From the NCBI RefSeq assembly GCF_910592395.1, contig NC_088309.1:26166599-26230598 (forward strand): a stretch of DNA of 64,000 bases, read 5' to 3'. Position numbers and translations under genes: made by a program. The stretch comes from Lineus longissimus (Eukaryota > Nemertea > Pilidiophora > Heteronemertea > Lineidae). Shown here in pieces: positions 58,401-64,000 of the stretch. Under the pieces are notes generated by a model. It was given only the letters and a program-made list of their open reading frames with translations. It was not told the origin of the DNA and ran no database searches. The stretch's first letter is position 1. Each line of letters starts with the position of its first letter.

Positions 58401-60980
58401 TTACAATTCAAATCAATTAATCATAATAATAATACAAAACTTCATTGACTGCAAATTCGCTTTGTAAATTTAAAGTTACCATTGTGGAGTGGGAGCATTT
58501 CACATTATTGTCATCAAAATAGCCAATCAGGATCTTTAATATATTGATAGGCCACTGTGGCTAGGTTCAACAGTAAGAGCGGGTGTACAAGACTTCTTTT
58601 CTTTGGGCAAAATATCGCAGTCGCGTGGACCAGCCAACCTCGATAATACACCTCGTCTGCAGGCTGCTTATTGCCATGTTTAAACACCAACCCTGAATCT
58701 CAATCTTAAACCCAGAAAACACAAAAACCAATGTTAATGTCATGCCATGATAAAGTGCATTCCTGAGGTTCACACCAGGAATAGTATATTGACAGCAGGC
58801 AGCAGTATTTACACCTAACTTACCAAGGACCAGAGTTGGCCAGTTCTCCATTCGCGATTCAAGACCTTGCACGAAGATCTGATGTAAGAATAACACTGTC
58901 TCGCTGAAATAGAACCAAGATGATGGATAAGGCGTGTGATCTTTTGACCTTGAACTTACCTAGAACCAAGGTCGGCCAGTTTTCCATCCGAGCCGTCAGA
59001 GCTTTGAGGAATATTTGATGCAAGAAAACCACCGTTTCACTGAAATTAAGATGTAGAATTAAAAGATCAACCAAATAATTAGCAAAGAAGCGATGATAAT
59101 AGAACCACTGAAGTCAGACTTTCACTGAGGTGGCATAAACTCAGACAGATAAGTGAAGTTCAACAATGATAAATTCATCTCTGGAACAATAAGTAACTTG
59201 CCTATTTAGAAAAATAGAATTGACATCATCGTGAGTTATCGGTGGTTTTTTCGAACTGGCAGCCATCTTGAATGGGCGTAGAAAACATGACACGAGCGTC
59301 GAGAGCTGTCTGACGTATTCCTCCTCACATTCGACCATGCCGAACACGATGCTATTCCGTTTCCTCATGCTCTCGGCGTGTTCCGAGCGGATATACTCGT
59401 CCACGATTTGCTTCCATCGCCGTCGACATAGCCAACCACGGAAGAAGCTTTGCACCTAAAATATTGAGAGACAGGACTGTGTGACCTGATAATGGTGGTA
59501 AACACACGTTTTGACATAAACGGGGCAGCTAAGTCAAAGGACCCTAACAGGTCACATTATTCATCCAACCTCTTTTTTCCCAGATGTATCCATGCTGATG
59601 AATCCATTGCAGAAGTAACAAAATAAGGTGATCTATTTATCGTCATTATCCAGTTCAGTTGAGTATTAAAACACATTTGTTGAATCACTTCAGATGAAAT
59701 GAATTCCACATCTAGTTTTGAATTAAATAACATATTGATAATTCAAGCTGAAGTACAAGTTGATCCTACACAGTGTGTAATGTTCAGAAATTATACACCC
59801 AATTCTGGTGATACATTCAAGTCTTCTATCTCATGTCAATGACACTGATGAGAATAGTCCCCTCAGGCATCATTTCCCTCTCCCCAAACGTCTAATCCAA
59901 TAATCCATTTTAAGTAATTGCCACAATTTTAATTAGCAAATTATGCAGATCTTGTGGAATCATTTTGGTATCGGTTGTGTAGTGAGACCCTTGATCAAGG
60001 CTGCAAGTCACATGGACAGCCAATATTGCAGATGATTTGAATGTCGACCGAAGTTCTTACCTTTTTGATTTTTTTAATTTCGTCACTTTCCTCCTCTTTC
60101 AACATATGATTAGAGGTCTTCAATTCATTCTTGAACTCTTTCAACTGGAAAAAAAGACAGTATAACATGATAAACAAATATTCTATAAGATTGGTGTAAG
60201 CTCCCTTATGGTGAGCCAAAAAGTCTCGCCTTAACCTCACCACACCTTATATTTGTATCGGTCAGAATAACCTAAACCCTGGGGATACATCCTGAGCTGA
60301 AACATTATACTCCAGTTTCACCAACTAGGTCCGGATGATTATATAATTACTAAGAAATCAAAGAAAAGGTCAAGCGAGATTATGATGTCATGACAACTTG
60401 TTGTCACCAACACTCTCTCAATCTAATTTCAACAAGTTGAATGGCATCGAACGACAATGTGCATATTTTGGGGCCTCCATAGAATATTCAGAAACGGTCT
60501 TTGATCGATGGAACTCGAGTATTTTAAACTGTCCCAAGTTACCACATAGTGCTTATTCTGCCAATTAGTTTATTAATGCTCGTATCAAGTTGATTGAGTA
60601 ATCTAATAACATCAGCCCCGGGAGACATGAGTGACCAATCAACCAGCATAAAAACTTTATGCGGCATGCAGCATCTAGCGCGTTGTTCTCGCCAGAGTTG
60701 AGCACGATTCCTCCCCACATCATGAATATAAAGCAATTCTGAACATTAACTAGTTTTACATGTATGTATGTAGTTCTTGGACCAACTCATATTGGTCCAT
60801 ATTGATGATGACTTTTCTTTCACCTTTCTGACTTCGTTTTTGAGTTTCTTGACCTCAGTGGTGAGTTCCTCCGTCTGCTGTACATAGTGCCACTTGGCCT
60901 GTCTCTCACTGTCAAGGATCTGGAGAAGGTGAAGATGCTTCTGTTCCAACTCCTCCTTTTGCTCAAGCACTTTACTATAG
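25325..60980 (-). CDS. RASGRF: RasGRF-type Ras/Rac guanine nucleotide exchange factor (5' end outside window)
   Basis: Main exons in order: 60980-60824, 60144-60061, 59455-59202, one of 59039-58960 or 58903-58824, 55961-55768, 55517-55407, 55194-55077, 54678-54506, 54285-54207, 53984-53782, 53073-52991, one of 48995-48920 or 48866-48791, 44659-44457, 44205-44075, 42028-41963, 41723-40926, 40699-40576, 33395-33292, 32411-32385, 29131-29022, 28734-28555, 28365-28268, 27904-27622, 26937-26858, 26699-26582, 26380-26312, then 25772-25641 or 25456-25325. All phases agree and give about 1377 aa. Order: coiled coil, IQ, DH (Rac/Cdc42 exchange), PH, REM, Ser/Pro-rich linker, CDC25 domain (Ras exchange). 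The N-terminal PH exons must lie past 64000. Vertebrate RasGRF1/2 are calcium/calmodulin-responsive neuronal exchange factors of about 1240-1270 aa. The linker here is longer. Confidence 0.93.
25641..25772 (-). CDS. RasGRF C-terminal exon, proximal copy
   Basis: 132 nt (43 codons plus TGA) after TTTTCAG, encoding [40 protein letters not shown] and TTS. It corresponds to the vertebrate tail QYLLDQSFVMDEESLYESSLRIEP. No AATAAA is seen between its stop and the distal copy. Confidence 0.9.
   Translation of the reverse strand: MSSYLLDPSRLLEEEETYKASLIIEPRQSIARPLATTLPTTTS
25790..25875 (+). repeat. tRNA-like (SINE-type) fragment
   Basis: GGTGGGTCACTGATAACCTAATGGTTGTGGGTTCAAATCCCAT contains a near-consensus Pol III B box, GGTTCAAATCC (25852-25862), and a weak A-box-like stretch. 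It does not fold as a complete tRNA. A similar but weaker GGTCATGGGTTTGACTGAACC segment lies near 17911-17931. Confidence 0.35.
26312..27904 (-). CDS. RasGRF CDC25 (Ras exchange) catalytic core exons
   Basis: Exons 27904-27622 (283 nt; [40 protein letters not shown]), 26937-26858 (80 nt; [20 protein letters not shown]), 26699-26582 (118 nt; [28 protein letters not shown]) and 26380-26312 (69 nt; [20 protein letters not shown]). ADICR, the NYN element, [18 protein letters not shown] and NFSKMR are hallmark CDC25 motifs, so an active Ras exchange domain is expected. Confidence 0.95.
27283..27324 (-). CDS. Weak candidate 42-nt cassette exon in the CDC25 domain
   Basis: GGCAG|42 nt|GTTAGG encodes [14 protein letters not shown] in phase 0 to 0, between KQ and TKQMIEKLQ. 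The donor GTTAGG is non-ideal and the position (inside the catalytic domain) is not interrupted in vertebrate RasGRF. It could be a chance open stretch. Confidence 0.3.
28268..29131 (-). CDS. RasGRF second REM motif and start of CDC25 domain
   Basis: Exons 29131-29022 (110 nt; [20 protein letters not shown]), 28734-28555 (180 nt; [36 protein letters not shown]) and 28365-28268 (98 nt; [20 protein letters not shown]). They correspond to RVLNVLRHWVSKHAQDFE and to the LAEQITLLDH entry of the catalytic CDC25 domain in vertebrate RasGRF. Confidence 0.93.
30070..30142 (+). mobile_element. Terminal fragment of a dispersed pogo/Tigger-like DNA element
   Basis: CGACCACCCCGGTAACGCGACCATTC, then TCGGTCCCATGAGTGGTCATG and GGTTCCACTGTA. 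The same terminal sequence occurs at 53127-53194 and, inverted, at 42804-42850. TACAGTGGAACC at the edge, next to TA, resembles pogo/Tigger terminal repeats. Class is inferred from the end sequence. Confidence 0.5.
31483..31705. mobile_element. MITE-like palindromic element, about 220 bp
   Basis: The left end (AGCGCACTGCACAGAAGCAAT near 31498-31518, TGCTGCAACATG near 31542-31553) is matched in inverted orientation by the right end (CATGTTGCTGCTATTAAG and ATTGCTTGTCTGCAGTGCGCT near 31658-31698). No open frame. A target-site duplication is not clear. Confidence 0.5.
32385..32411 (-). CDS. Candidate 27-nt microexon of RasGRF
   Basis: TTGAAG|27 nt|GTAATC encodes DSALPPKPK with matching phase 1 on both sides, so inclusion or skipping keeps the frame. 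The tail PPKPK is a minimal SH3-type proline motif. Support comes from phase, splice sites and composition only. Confidence 0.6.
33292..33395 (-). CDS. RasGRF linker exon with the SAFAIATAG motif
   Basis: 104 nt, phase 2 to 1, encoding [20 protein letters not shown] and [23 protein letters not shown] is conserved in vertebrate RasGRF1/2 just before the second REM part. The acceptor is CATAAAAG, donor GCAG|GTAAAT. Confidence 0.85.
33396..40575 (-). other. RasGRF intron, about 7.2 kb
   Basis: No supported exon was found. It contains a run of C residues at 33637-33652, ATGG-type degenerate repeats near 40330-40450, and palindromes GTTACCATGGTAAC (39972-39985) and GTTGCCATGGAAAC (40345-40358). 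The remaining short open frames on both strands look random. Confidence 0.6.
40330..40480. repeat. Degenerate 20-bp repeats with CATGGTT(G/A)CCATGG
   Basis: Repeated ACATGGTTGCCATGGAAACATG-like pieces, decayed to ACATGGTAACCACC, CATGTTTCCATAGAGACATG and ACATGGTTTCCAGTATGACATG. Each resembles an RFX X-box half or whole site. Confidence 0.5.
40576..44205 (-). CDS. RasGRF Ser/Pro-rich linker exons
   Basis: Exons 44205-44075 (131 nt), 42028-41963 (66 nt), 41723-40926 (798 nt) and 40699-40576 (124 nt) encode about 370 residues of low-complexity linker between REM and the second REM motif. Features: [16 protein letters not shown], a Gly/His-rich 22-residue piece, and a Ser-Pro block ([34 protein letters not shown]). 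Repeated SP(x)K/R motifs are typical proline-directed kinase sites; vertebrate RasGRF linkers are phosphorylated. The 66-nt exon is phase 1 to 1; skipping it gives GAT GAA (DE) and keeps the frame. The plus-strand open frame over the 798-nt exon is a shadow. Confidence 0.88.
42804..42850 (-). mobile_element. Second fragment of the TACAGTGGAACC element
   Basis: TTACAGTGGAACCCCAGTTGGCGACCACCCCGGTAATGCGACCACCC, inverted relative to the copies at 30070 and 53127. It lies in the RasGRF intron between exons 44075 and 42028. Confidence 0.5.
44457..44659 (-). CDS. RasGRF REM (RasGEF N-terminal) domain exon
   Basis: 203 nt, phase 0 to 2, encoding [40 protein letters not shown] and [14 protein letters not shown]. 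It is the helical REM module that stabilises the CDC25 domain. The match to [22 protein letters not shown] of RasGRF is near exact. Confidence 0.95.
45740..45965. repeat. Dispersed repeat, copy 1 (pair with 60330-60545)
   Basis: Shared landmarks with the second copy: GGTCATGACAA, TTGGTGTCACCAACCC, TTGAATGGCATCGAACGAC, GAATATTCAGAAAC-type and GAGTATT.TAA.ACTGT. Same orientation, about 70% alike by eye. Family unknown. Confidence 0.6.
47310..47570. repeat. 21-bp minisatellite, about 12 copies
   Basis: Repeats of AACAGAGGTTGCCATCATTTG with variants GAGAAACAGAGG and GGTGCC. The 88-codon open frame at 47357-47623 simply follows the repeat. Confidence 0.9.
48791..48866 (-). CDS. RasGRF pre-REM exon, copy 2 (candidate mutually exclusive)
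   Basis: 76 nt, encoding [20 protein letters not shown] and CKVPQ, with CACAG acceptor and GTAGGC donor. Same length and phases as copy 1. Joining both would add 76 nt and shift the frame. Confidence 0.9.
48920..48995 (-). CDS. RasGRF pre-REM exon, copy 1 (candidate mutually exclusive)
   Basis: 76 nt, phase 2 to 0, encoding [20 protein letters not shown] and CKVPQ, homologous to vertebrate SDARLHKDD...[13 protein letters not shown] acceptor and GTAGGT donor. The second copy starts 53 nt further on. Confidence 0.9.
48996..52990 (-). other. RasGRF intron stretch around the 78-nt cassette
   Basis: Apart from the candidate cassette exon at 50437-50514 and a 12-nt C run near 52201-52212, no feature was recognised. 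Short open frames (49505-49738, 51494-51757, 52373-52651) lack splice context or similarity. Confidence 0.5.
50437..50514 (-). CDS. Candidate 78-nt cassette exon of RasGRF
   Basis: TTTAG acceptor and CTCAG|GTATGC donor flank 78 nt, entering and leaving in phase 2. It therefore inserts 26 residues ([27 protein letters not shown]) without changing the frame between the PH2-REM linker exon and either copy of the next exon. No equivalent is present in the vertebrate proteins as I know them. Open frame, matching phases and good sites support it. Confidence 0.6.
52991..53073 (-). CDS. RasGRF exon linking PH2 to REM
   Basis: 83 nt, phase 0 to 2, encoding [20 protein letters not shown] and VTMPQSVR. 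It matches the vertebrate segment CVDNIRCNGLM...VTVPHMIK. Confidence 0.9.
53127..53194 (+). mobile_element. Third fragment of the TACAGTGGAACC element
   Basis: GCGACCACCCCAGTAAAGCGACCATTCC, CTCGGTCCCATGAGTGTTCGTG, TTACCGGGGTTCCACTGTAA. It sits in the short intron just upstream of exon 53073-52991 and downstream of the PH2 triplication. Confidence 0.5.
53310..53866 (-). repeat. Triplicated 180-bp segment spanning the PH2 exon end and donor
   Basis: Three near-identical 180-bp units (landmark CCTGGCTAATATCACTGCAC at 53421, 53601 and 53781). Each unit holds the coding part [19 protein letters not shown] plus CSDISQ, its GTAGGAGAT donor and about 90 bp of intron. Only the rightmost unit is joined to the acceptor side of the exon. 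From donor 1 the frame stays open for exactly 60 more codons to donor 2 (exon end 53602). Past donor 2 a TAG follows within four codons. Confidence 0.92.
53782..54678 (-). CDS. RasGRF second PH domain exons
   Basis: Exons 54678-54506 (173 nt; [20 protein letters not shown]), 54285-54207 (79 nt; [20 protein letters not shown], ending GATGATGATA|GTGAGT) and 53984-53782 (203 nt; [35 protein letters not shown]). The last part is the PH C-terminal strand and helix with its invariant Trp. The 3' part of the last exon, with its donor, is tandemly triplicated (53310-53866). Confidence 0.9.
55077..55961 (-). CDS. RasGRF DH domain core exons
   Basis: Exons 55961-55768 (194 nt; [40 protein letters not shown]), 55517-55407 (111 nt; [31 protein letters not shown]) and 55194-55077 (118 nt; [27 protein letters not shown]). 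These carry the conserved DH helices, including the PMHQIPRY region that contacts Rho-family GTPases. All splice sites are GT-AG. Confidence 0.93.
55962..58823 (-). other. RasGRF intron carrying the 617-bp foldback element
   Basis: Contains the palindromic element 56268-56884. Nothing else is recognised; frames at 57502-58011 and 56979-57218 have no splice-compatible coding match. Confidence 0.5.
56268..56884. mobile_element. CpG-rich foldback/MITE-like DNA element with TIRs
   Basis: Left end TAGGCCTTTTTACACGGTGC and right end GCACCGTGTAAAAACGCCTA are inverted repeats. Inward, both arms carry GGTTCGCTTTTACACG-type and CCGGTTC motifs, giving partly palindromic arms of about 140-180 bp around a less structured centre. 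It is much richer in CpG than its surroundings. No transposase is seen. Target-site duplication is not evident, so the superfamily is left open. Confidence 0.7.
58824..58903 (-). CDS. RasGRF DH exon, copy 2 (candidate mutually exclusive)
   Basis: 80-nt exon encoding [20 protein letters not shown] and WPTLVLG. It differs from copy 1 mainly at LKALTA against VQGLES. Acceptor and donor are both strong (CAG and GTAAGT). Using both copies in series adds 160 instead of 80 nt and breaks the frame. Confidence 0.88.
58960..59039 (-). CDS. RasGRF DH exon, copy 1 (candidate mutually exclusive)
   Basis: 80-nt exon encoding [20 protein letters not shown] and WPTLVLG, between a CAG acceptor and a GTAAGT donor. 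It is 75-80% alike at protein level to copy 2 (58824-58903), which lies 56 nt downstream. Entry and exit phases are identical to copy 2. Confidence 0.88.
59202..59455 (-). CDS. RasGRF IQ motif and start of DH domain
   Basis: The 254-nt exon encodes [18 protein letters not shown] (calmodulin-binding IQ-type helix), then [20 protein letters not shown] (first helix of the DH domain) and [17 protein letters not shown]. It ends AATAG|GCAAGT, a GC donor, leaving phase 2. AG joins C or T from either downstream exon copy to make Ser, giving LNSETV as in vertebrate RasGRF (LNSET). Confidence 0.92.
60061..60980 (-). CDS. RasGRF coiled-coil exons
   Basis: Exon 60980-60824 (157 nt, enters in phase 1) encodes [20 protein letters not shown] and [17 protein letters not shown]. 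Exon 60144-60061 (84 nt) encodes [11 protein letters not shown] and [12 protein letters not shown]. Heptad patterning is clear. They match the segment between the first PH domain and the IQ motif of RasGRF. The donor GTGAAA at 60823 is weak, so the end of the first exon is slightly uncertain. Confidence 0.8.
60330..60545. repeat. Dispersed repeat, copy 2 (pair with 45740-45965)
   Basis: Second copy of the intronic repeat family, in the intron between the two coiled-coil exons. No open frame is shared between the copies. Confidence 0.6.
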
Positions 60981-61548
60981 CTGGAAAAGACAAGGAGAAA
61001 GGTTTTTACTTGGGTTGTTGACATTGTTGCCTTTTCATGAAAGCGCCAATGCTTCGAGTCTGTTAAAACTAAATGCCGTCCCATAAGCACTGATGGTGGG
61101 TGGGCATCAAGGCAGGCAAACCTTTCACTGTCAGGCCACATTGCACATGATGTCCTTGTCCACCAAGTATGGCATCCATCAATGCAATGCGAGTACTTTA
61201 TTGACTGTCGTATAGCTTATGGAGGGGGAGGGAGAGGGGATGCACTGACCACTTTCACCATCAGTATCAAAATTAAGTATTACCACACTACATTGAATAT
61301 GAAAGAACCGAATGTCAATATTCTGGCAGAGAATGGCCGGTACTGAAGCAACTGCAATGTTTGTCGGATGACTGCCACCTCTGACTGAAGCCATCAGGTA
61401 CAAGAAATAGGCAGGGACTGGTAAGGAGTTACATCACCATGGCAACAAGAAAGGAATCCGCACCATCAGTATCCTGCTACTATATCATTTCCCTATGGTC
61501 GGGAAACAATAGAGGCAATGGCAGACATGGAGTTAGATCTGAGAGCAG

Positions 61549-64000
61549 AGACTGCTGTCTAGAGGAGGAGAGACACCATCTACCTATGTTGGATCTCAGA
61601 ACAGTTGCTGTCTAGACTAGAGGAGGAGAGACACCATCTACCTATGTTGGATCTCAGAACAGTTGCTGTCAAGAGGAGGAGAGACACCATCTACCTATGT
61701 TGGATCTCAGAACAGTTGCTGTCAAGAGGAGGAGAGACACCGTCTACCTATGTTGGATCTCAGAACAGTTGCTGTCAAGAGGAGGAGAGACACCGTCTAC
61801 CTATGTTGGATCTCCGAACAGTTGCTGTCAAGAGGAGGAGAGACACCGTCTACCTATGTTGGATCTCAGAACAGTTGCTGTCAAGAGGAGGAGAGACACC
61901 GTCTATGTTGGATCTCAGAACAGTTGCTGTCTAGAGGAGGAGAGACACCGTCTACCTATGTTGGATCTCAGAACAGTTGCTGTCTAGAGGAGGAGAGACA
62001 CAGTCTACCTATGTTGGATCTCAGAACAGTTGCTGTCTAGAGGAGGAGAGACACCGTCTACCTATGTTGGATCTCAGAACAGTTGCTGTCTAGAGGAGGA
62101 GAGACACCGTCTACCTATGTTGGATCTCAGAACAGTTGCTGTCTAGACTAGAGGAGGAGAGACACCATCTACCTATGTTGGATCTCAGAACAGTTGCTGT
62201 CTAGAGGAGGAGAGACACCATCTACCTATGTTGGATCTCAGAACAGTTGCTGTCAAGAGGAGGAGAGACACCATCTACCTATGTTGGATCTCAGAACAGT
62301 TGCTGTCAAGAGGAGGAGAGACACCGTCTACCTATGTTGGATCTCAGAACAGTTGCTGTCTAGAGGAGGAGAGACACCGTCTACCTATGTTGGATCTCAG
62401 AACAGTTGCTGTCTAGAGGAGGAGAGACACCGTCTACCTATGTTGGATCTCAGAACAGTTGCTGTCTAGAGGAGGAGAGACACCATCTACCTATGTTGGA
62501 TCTCAGAACAGTTGCTGTCTAGACTAGAGGAGGAGAGACACCATCTACCTATGTTGGATCTCAGAACAGTTGCTGTCAAGAGGAGGAGAGACACCATCTA
62601 CCTATGTTGGATCTCAGAACAGTTGCTGTCTAGAGGAGGAGAGACACCATTTACCTATGTTGGATCTCAGAACAGTTGCTGTCTAGACTAGAGGAGGAGA
62701 GACACCATCTACCTATGTTGGATCTCAGAACAGTTGCTGTCTAGAGGAGGAGAGACACCGTCTACCTATGTTGGATCTCAGAACAGTTGCTGTCTAGAGG
62801 AGGAGAGACACCATCTACCTATGTTGGATCTCAGAACAGTTGCTGTCTAGAGGAGGAAAGGTTACAACTACCTATGGTGTATATGACAGCAGCGACTGCT
62901 GTCTAGAGGAGGAGGGACACCATCTACCTATGTTGGATCTCAGAACAGTTGCTGTCAAGAGGAGGAGAGACACCATCTACCTATGTTGGATCTCAGAACA
63001 GTTGCTGTCAAGAGGAGGAGAGACACCATCTACCTATGTTGGATCTCAGAACAGTTGCTGTCTAGAGGAGGAGAGACACCGTCTACCTATGTTGGATCTC
63101 AGAACAGTTGCTGTCTAGAGGAGGAGAGACACCATCTACCTATGTTGGATCTCAGAACAGTTGCTGTCTAGACTAGAGGAGGAGAGACACCATCTACCTA
63201 TGTTGGATCTCAGAACAGTTGCTGTCAAGAGGAGGAGAGACACCATCTACCTATGTTGGATCTCAGAACAGTTGCTGTCTAGAGGAGGAGAGACACCATT
63301 TACCTATGTTGGATCTCAGAACAGTTGCTGTCTAGACTAGAGGAGGAGAGACACCATCTACCTATGTTGGATCTCAGAACAGTTGCTGTCTAGAGGAGGA
63401 GAGACACCGTCTACCTATGTTGGATCTCAGAACAGTTGCTGTCTAGAGGAGGAGAGACACCATCTACCTATGTTGGATCTCAGAACAGTTGCTGTCTAGA
63501 GGAGGAAAGGTTACAACTACCTATGGTGTATATGACAGCAGCGACTGCTGTCTAGAGGAGGAGGGACACCATCTACCTATGTTGGATCTCAGAACAGTTG
63601 CTGTCAAGAGGAGGAGAGACACCATCTACCTATGTTGGATCTCAGAACAGTTGCTGTCAAGAGGAGGAGAGACACCATCTACCTATGTTGGATCTCAGAA
63701 CAGTTGCTGTCAAGAGGAGGAAGGGGACCAACTTCCTATGCTAGATCTCAGAACAATTGCTGTCTAGAGGAGGAAAGGGACCAACTTCCTATGCTAGATC
63801 TCAGAACAATTGCTGTCTAGAGGAGGAAGGGGACCAACTTCCTATGCTAGATCTCAGAACAATTGCTGTCTAGAGGAGGAAGGGGACCAACTTCCTATGC
63901 TAGATCTCAGAACAATTGCTGTCTAGAGGAGGAAGGGGACCAACTTCCTATGCTAGAACTCAGAACAGTTGCTGTCAAGAGGAGGAAGGGGACCAACTTC
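61549..64000. repeat. 53-bp VNTR, about 45 units, running off the right edge
   Basis: Unit: TCTAGAGGAGGAGAGACACC then A/GTCTACCTATGTTGGATCTC then AGAACAGTTGCTG. Variants include a 5-nt insertion (TCTAGACTAGAGG), TCAAGAGG in place of TCTAGAGG, and one unusual unit GAAAGGTTACAACTACC...GACAGCAGCGACTGCTG seen at 62850 and 63499. A 649-bp higher-order period joins those two. From about 63710 a second unit type (GGAAGGGGACCAACTTCCTATGC) takes over. The unit length is not a multiple of three, so all three frames repeat the same peptides; these are not genes. It lies in the RasGRF intron upstream of exon 60980-60824. Confidence 0.97.

Noticed and set aside
61605-63820. Long repetitive open frames with peptides such as LLSRGGETPSTYVGSQNSCC
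   Set aside because: They follow the 53-bp VNTR in all three frames, because 53 is not a multiple of three. There is no start or splice context, and they lie antisense in a RasGRF intron.

Overview
The window reads as nuclear DNA from an invertebrate animal. Short coding exons with standard splice sites are separated by A+T-rich introns, two introns carry U12-type signals, and four animal gene models can be assembled with every exon phase agreeing. A RasGRF-type exchange factor with a PH-coiled coil-IQ-DH-PH-REM-CDC25 layout, as far as I know absent from flies and nematodes, suggests a non-ecdysozoan bilaterian. I cannot name the species. All gene models are manual translations; none is backed by transcripts.

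Layout, left to right. (1) 1-2300: the 3' end of a plus-strand gene, with a short unidentified C-terminal coding piece (3-164) and a long 3' UTR. (2) 2433-4903, minus: a five-exon gene for a DUF4291-family protein with a Ser/Gly-rich repetitive N-terminus. (3) 5946-8910, minus: SUDS3 (Sds3, Sin3-HDAC corepressor subunit), eight exons, 321 aa, including one AT-AC U12 intron. (4) 8911-9115: a compact divergent promoter. (5) 9116-12351, plus: a Derlin-2-like ERAD gene, six exons, 244 aa, including one GT-AG U12 intron. (6) 12490-16830: a mobile-element graveyard. A decayed satellite flanks the 3' end of a LINE ORF2, and that ORF2 is itself interrupted by an expanded 68-bp minisatellite. (7) 17100 to the right edge, minus: one large RasGRF gene whose first exons (N-terminal PH) lie beyond 64000. 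It has about 27 coding exons between 60980 and 25325, a probable 8-kb 3' UTR, and a 2.4-kb VNTR in its most 5' visible intron.

The most unusual object is the splicing architecture of the RasGRF gene. Three exons are tandemly duplicated: one in the DH domain, one at the start of the REM module and the C-terminal exon. Both internal pairs have lengths that break the frame if both copies are used (80 and 76 nt), and their copies are only 56 and 53 nt apart, so they look like mutually exclusive exons enforced by steric hindrance. The DH pair is preceded by a GC-AG donor. A 180-bp partial exon triplication in the second PH domain leaves an in-frame 60-codon extension, and four phase-neutral candidate cassette exons (78, 66, 42 and 27 nt) sit between domains. 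Together these predict a combinatorial set of RasGRF isoforms differing in the Rac-GEF module, the second PH domain, linkers and tail.

Second in interest is the SUDS3/Derlin pair. The two genes are head to head with 205 bp between start codons, share a promoter with a perfect GTCACGTGAC palindrome, and each has a U12-type intron.
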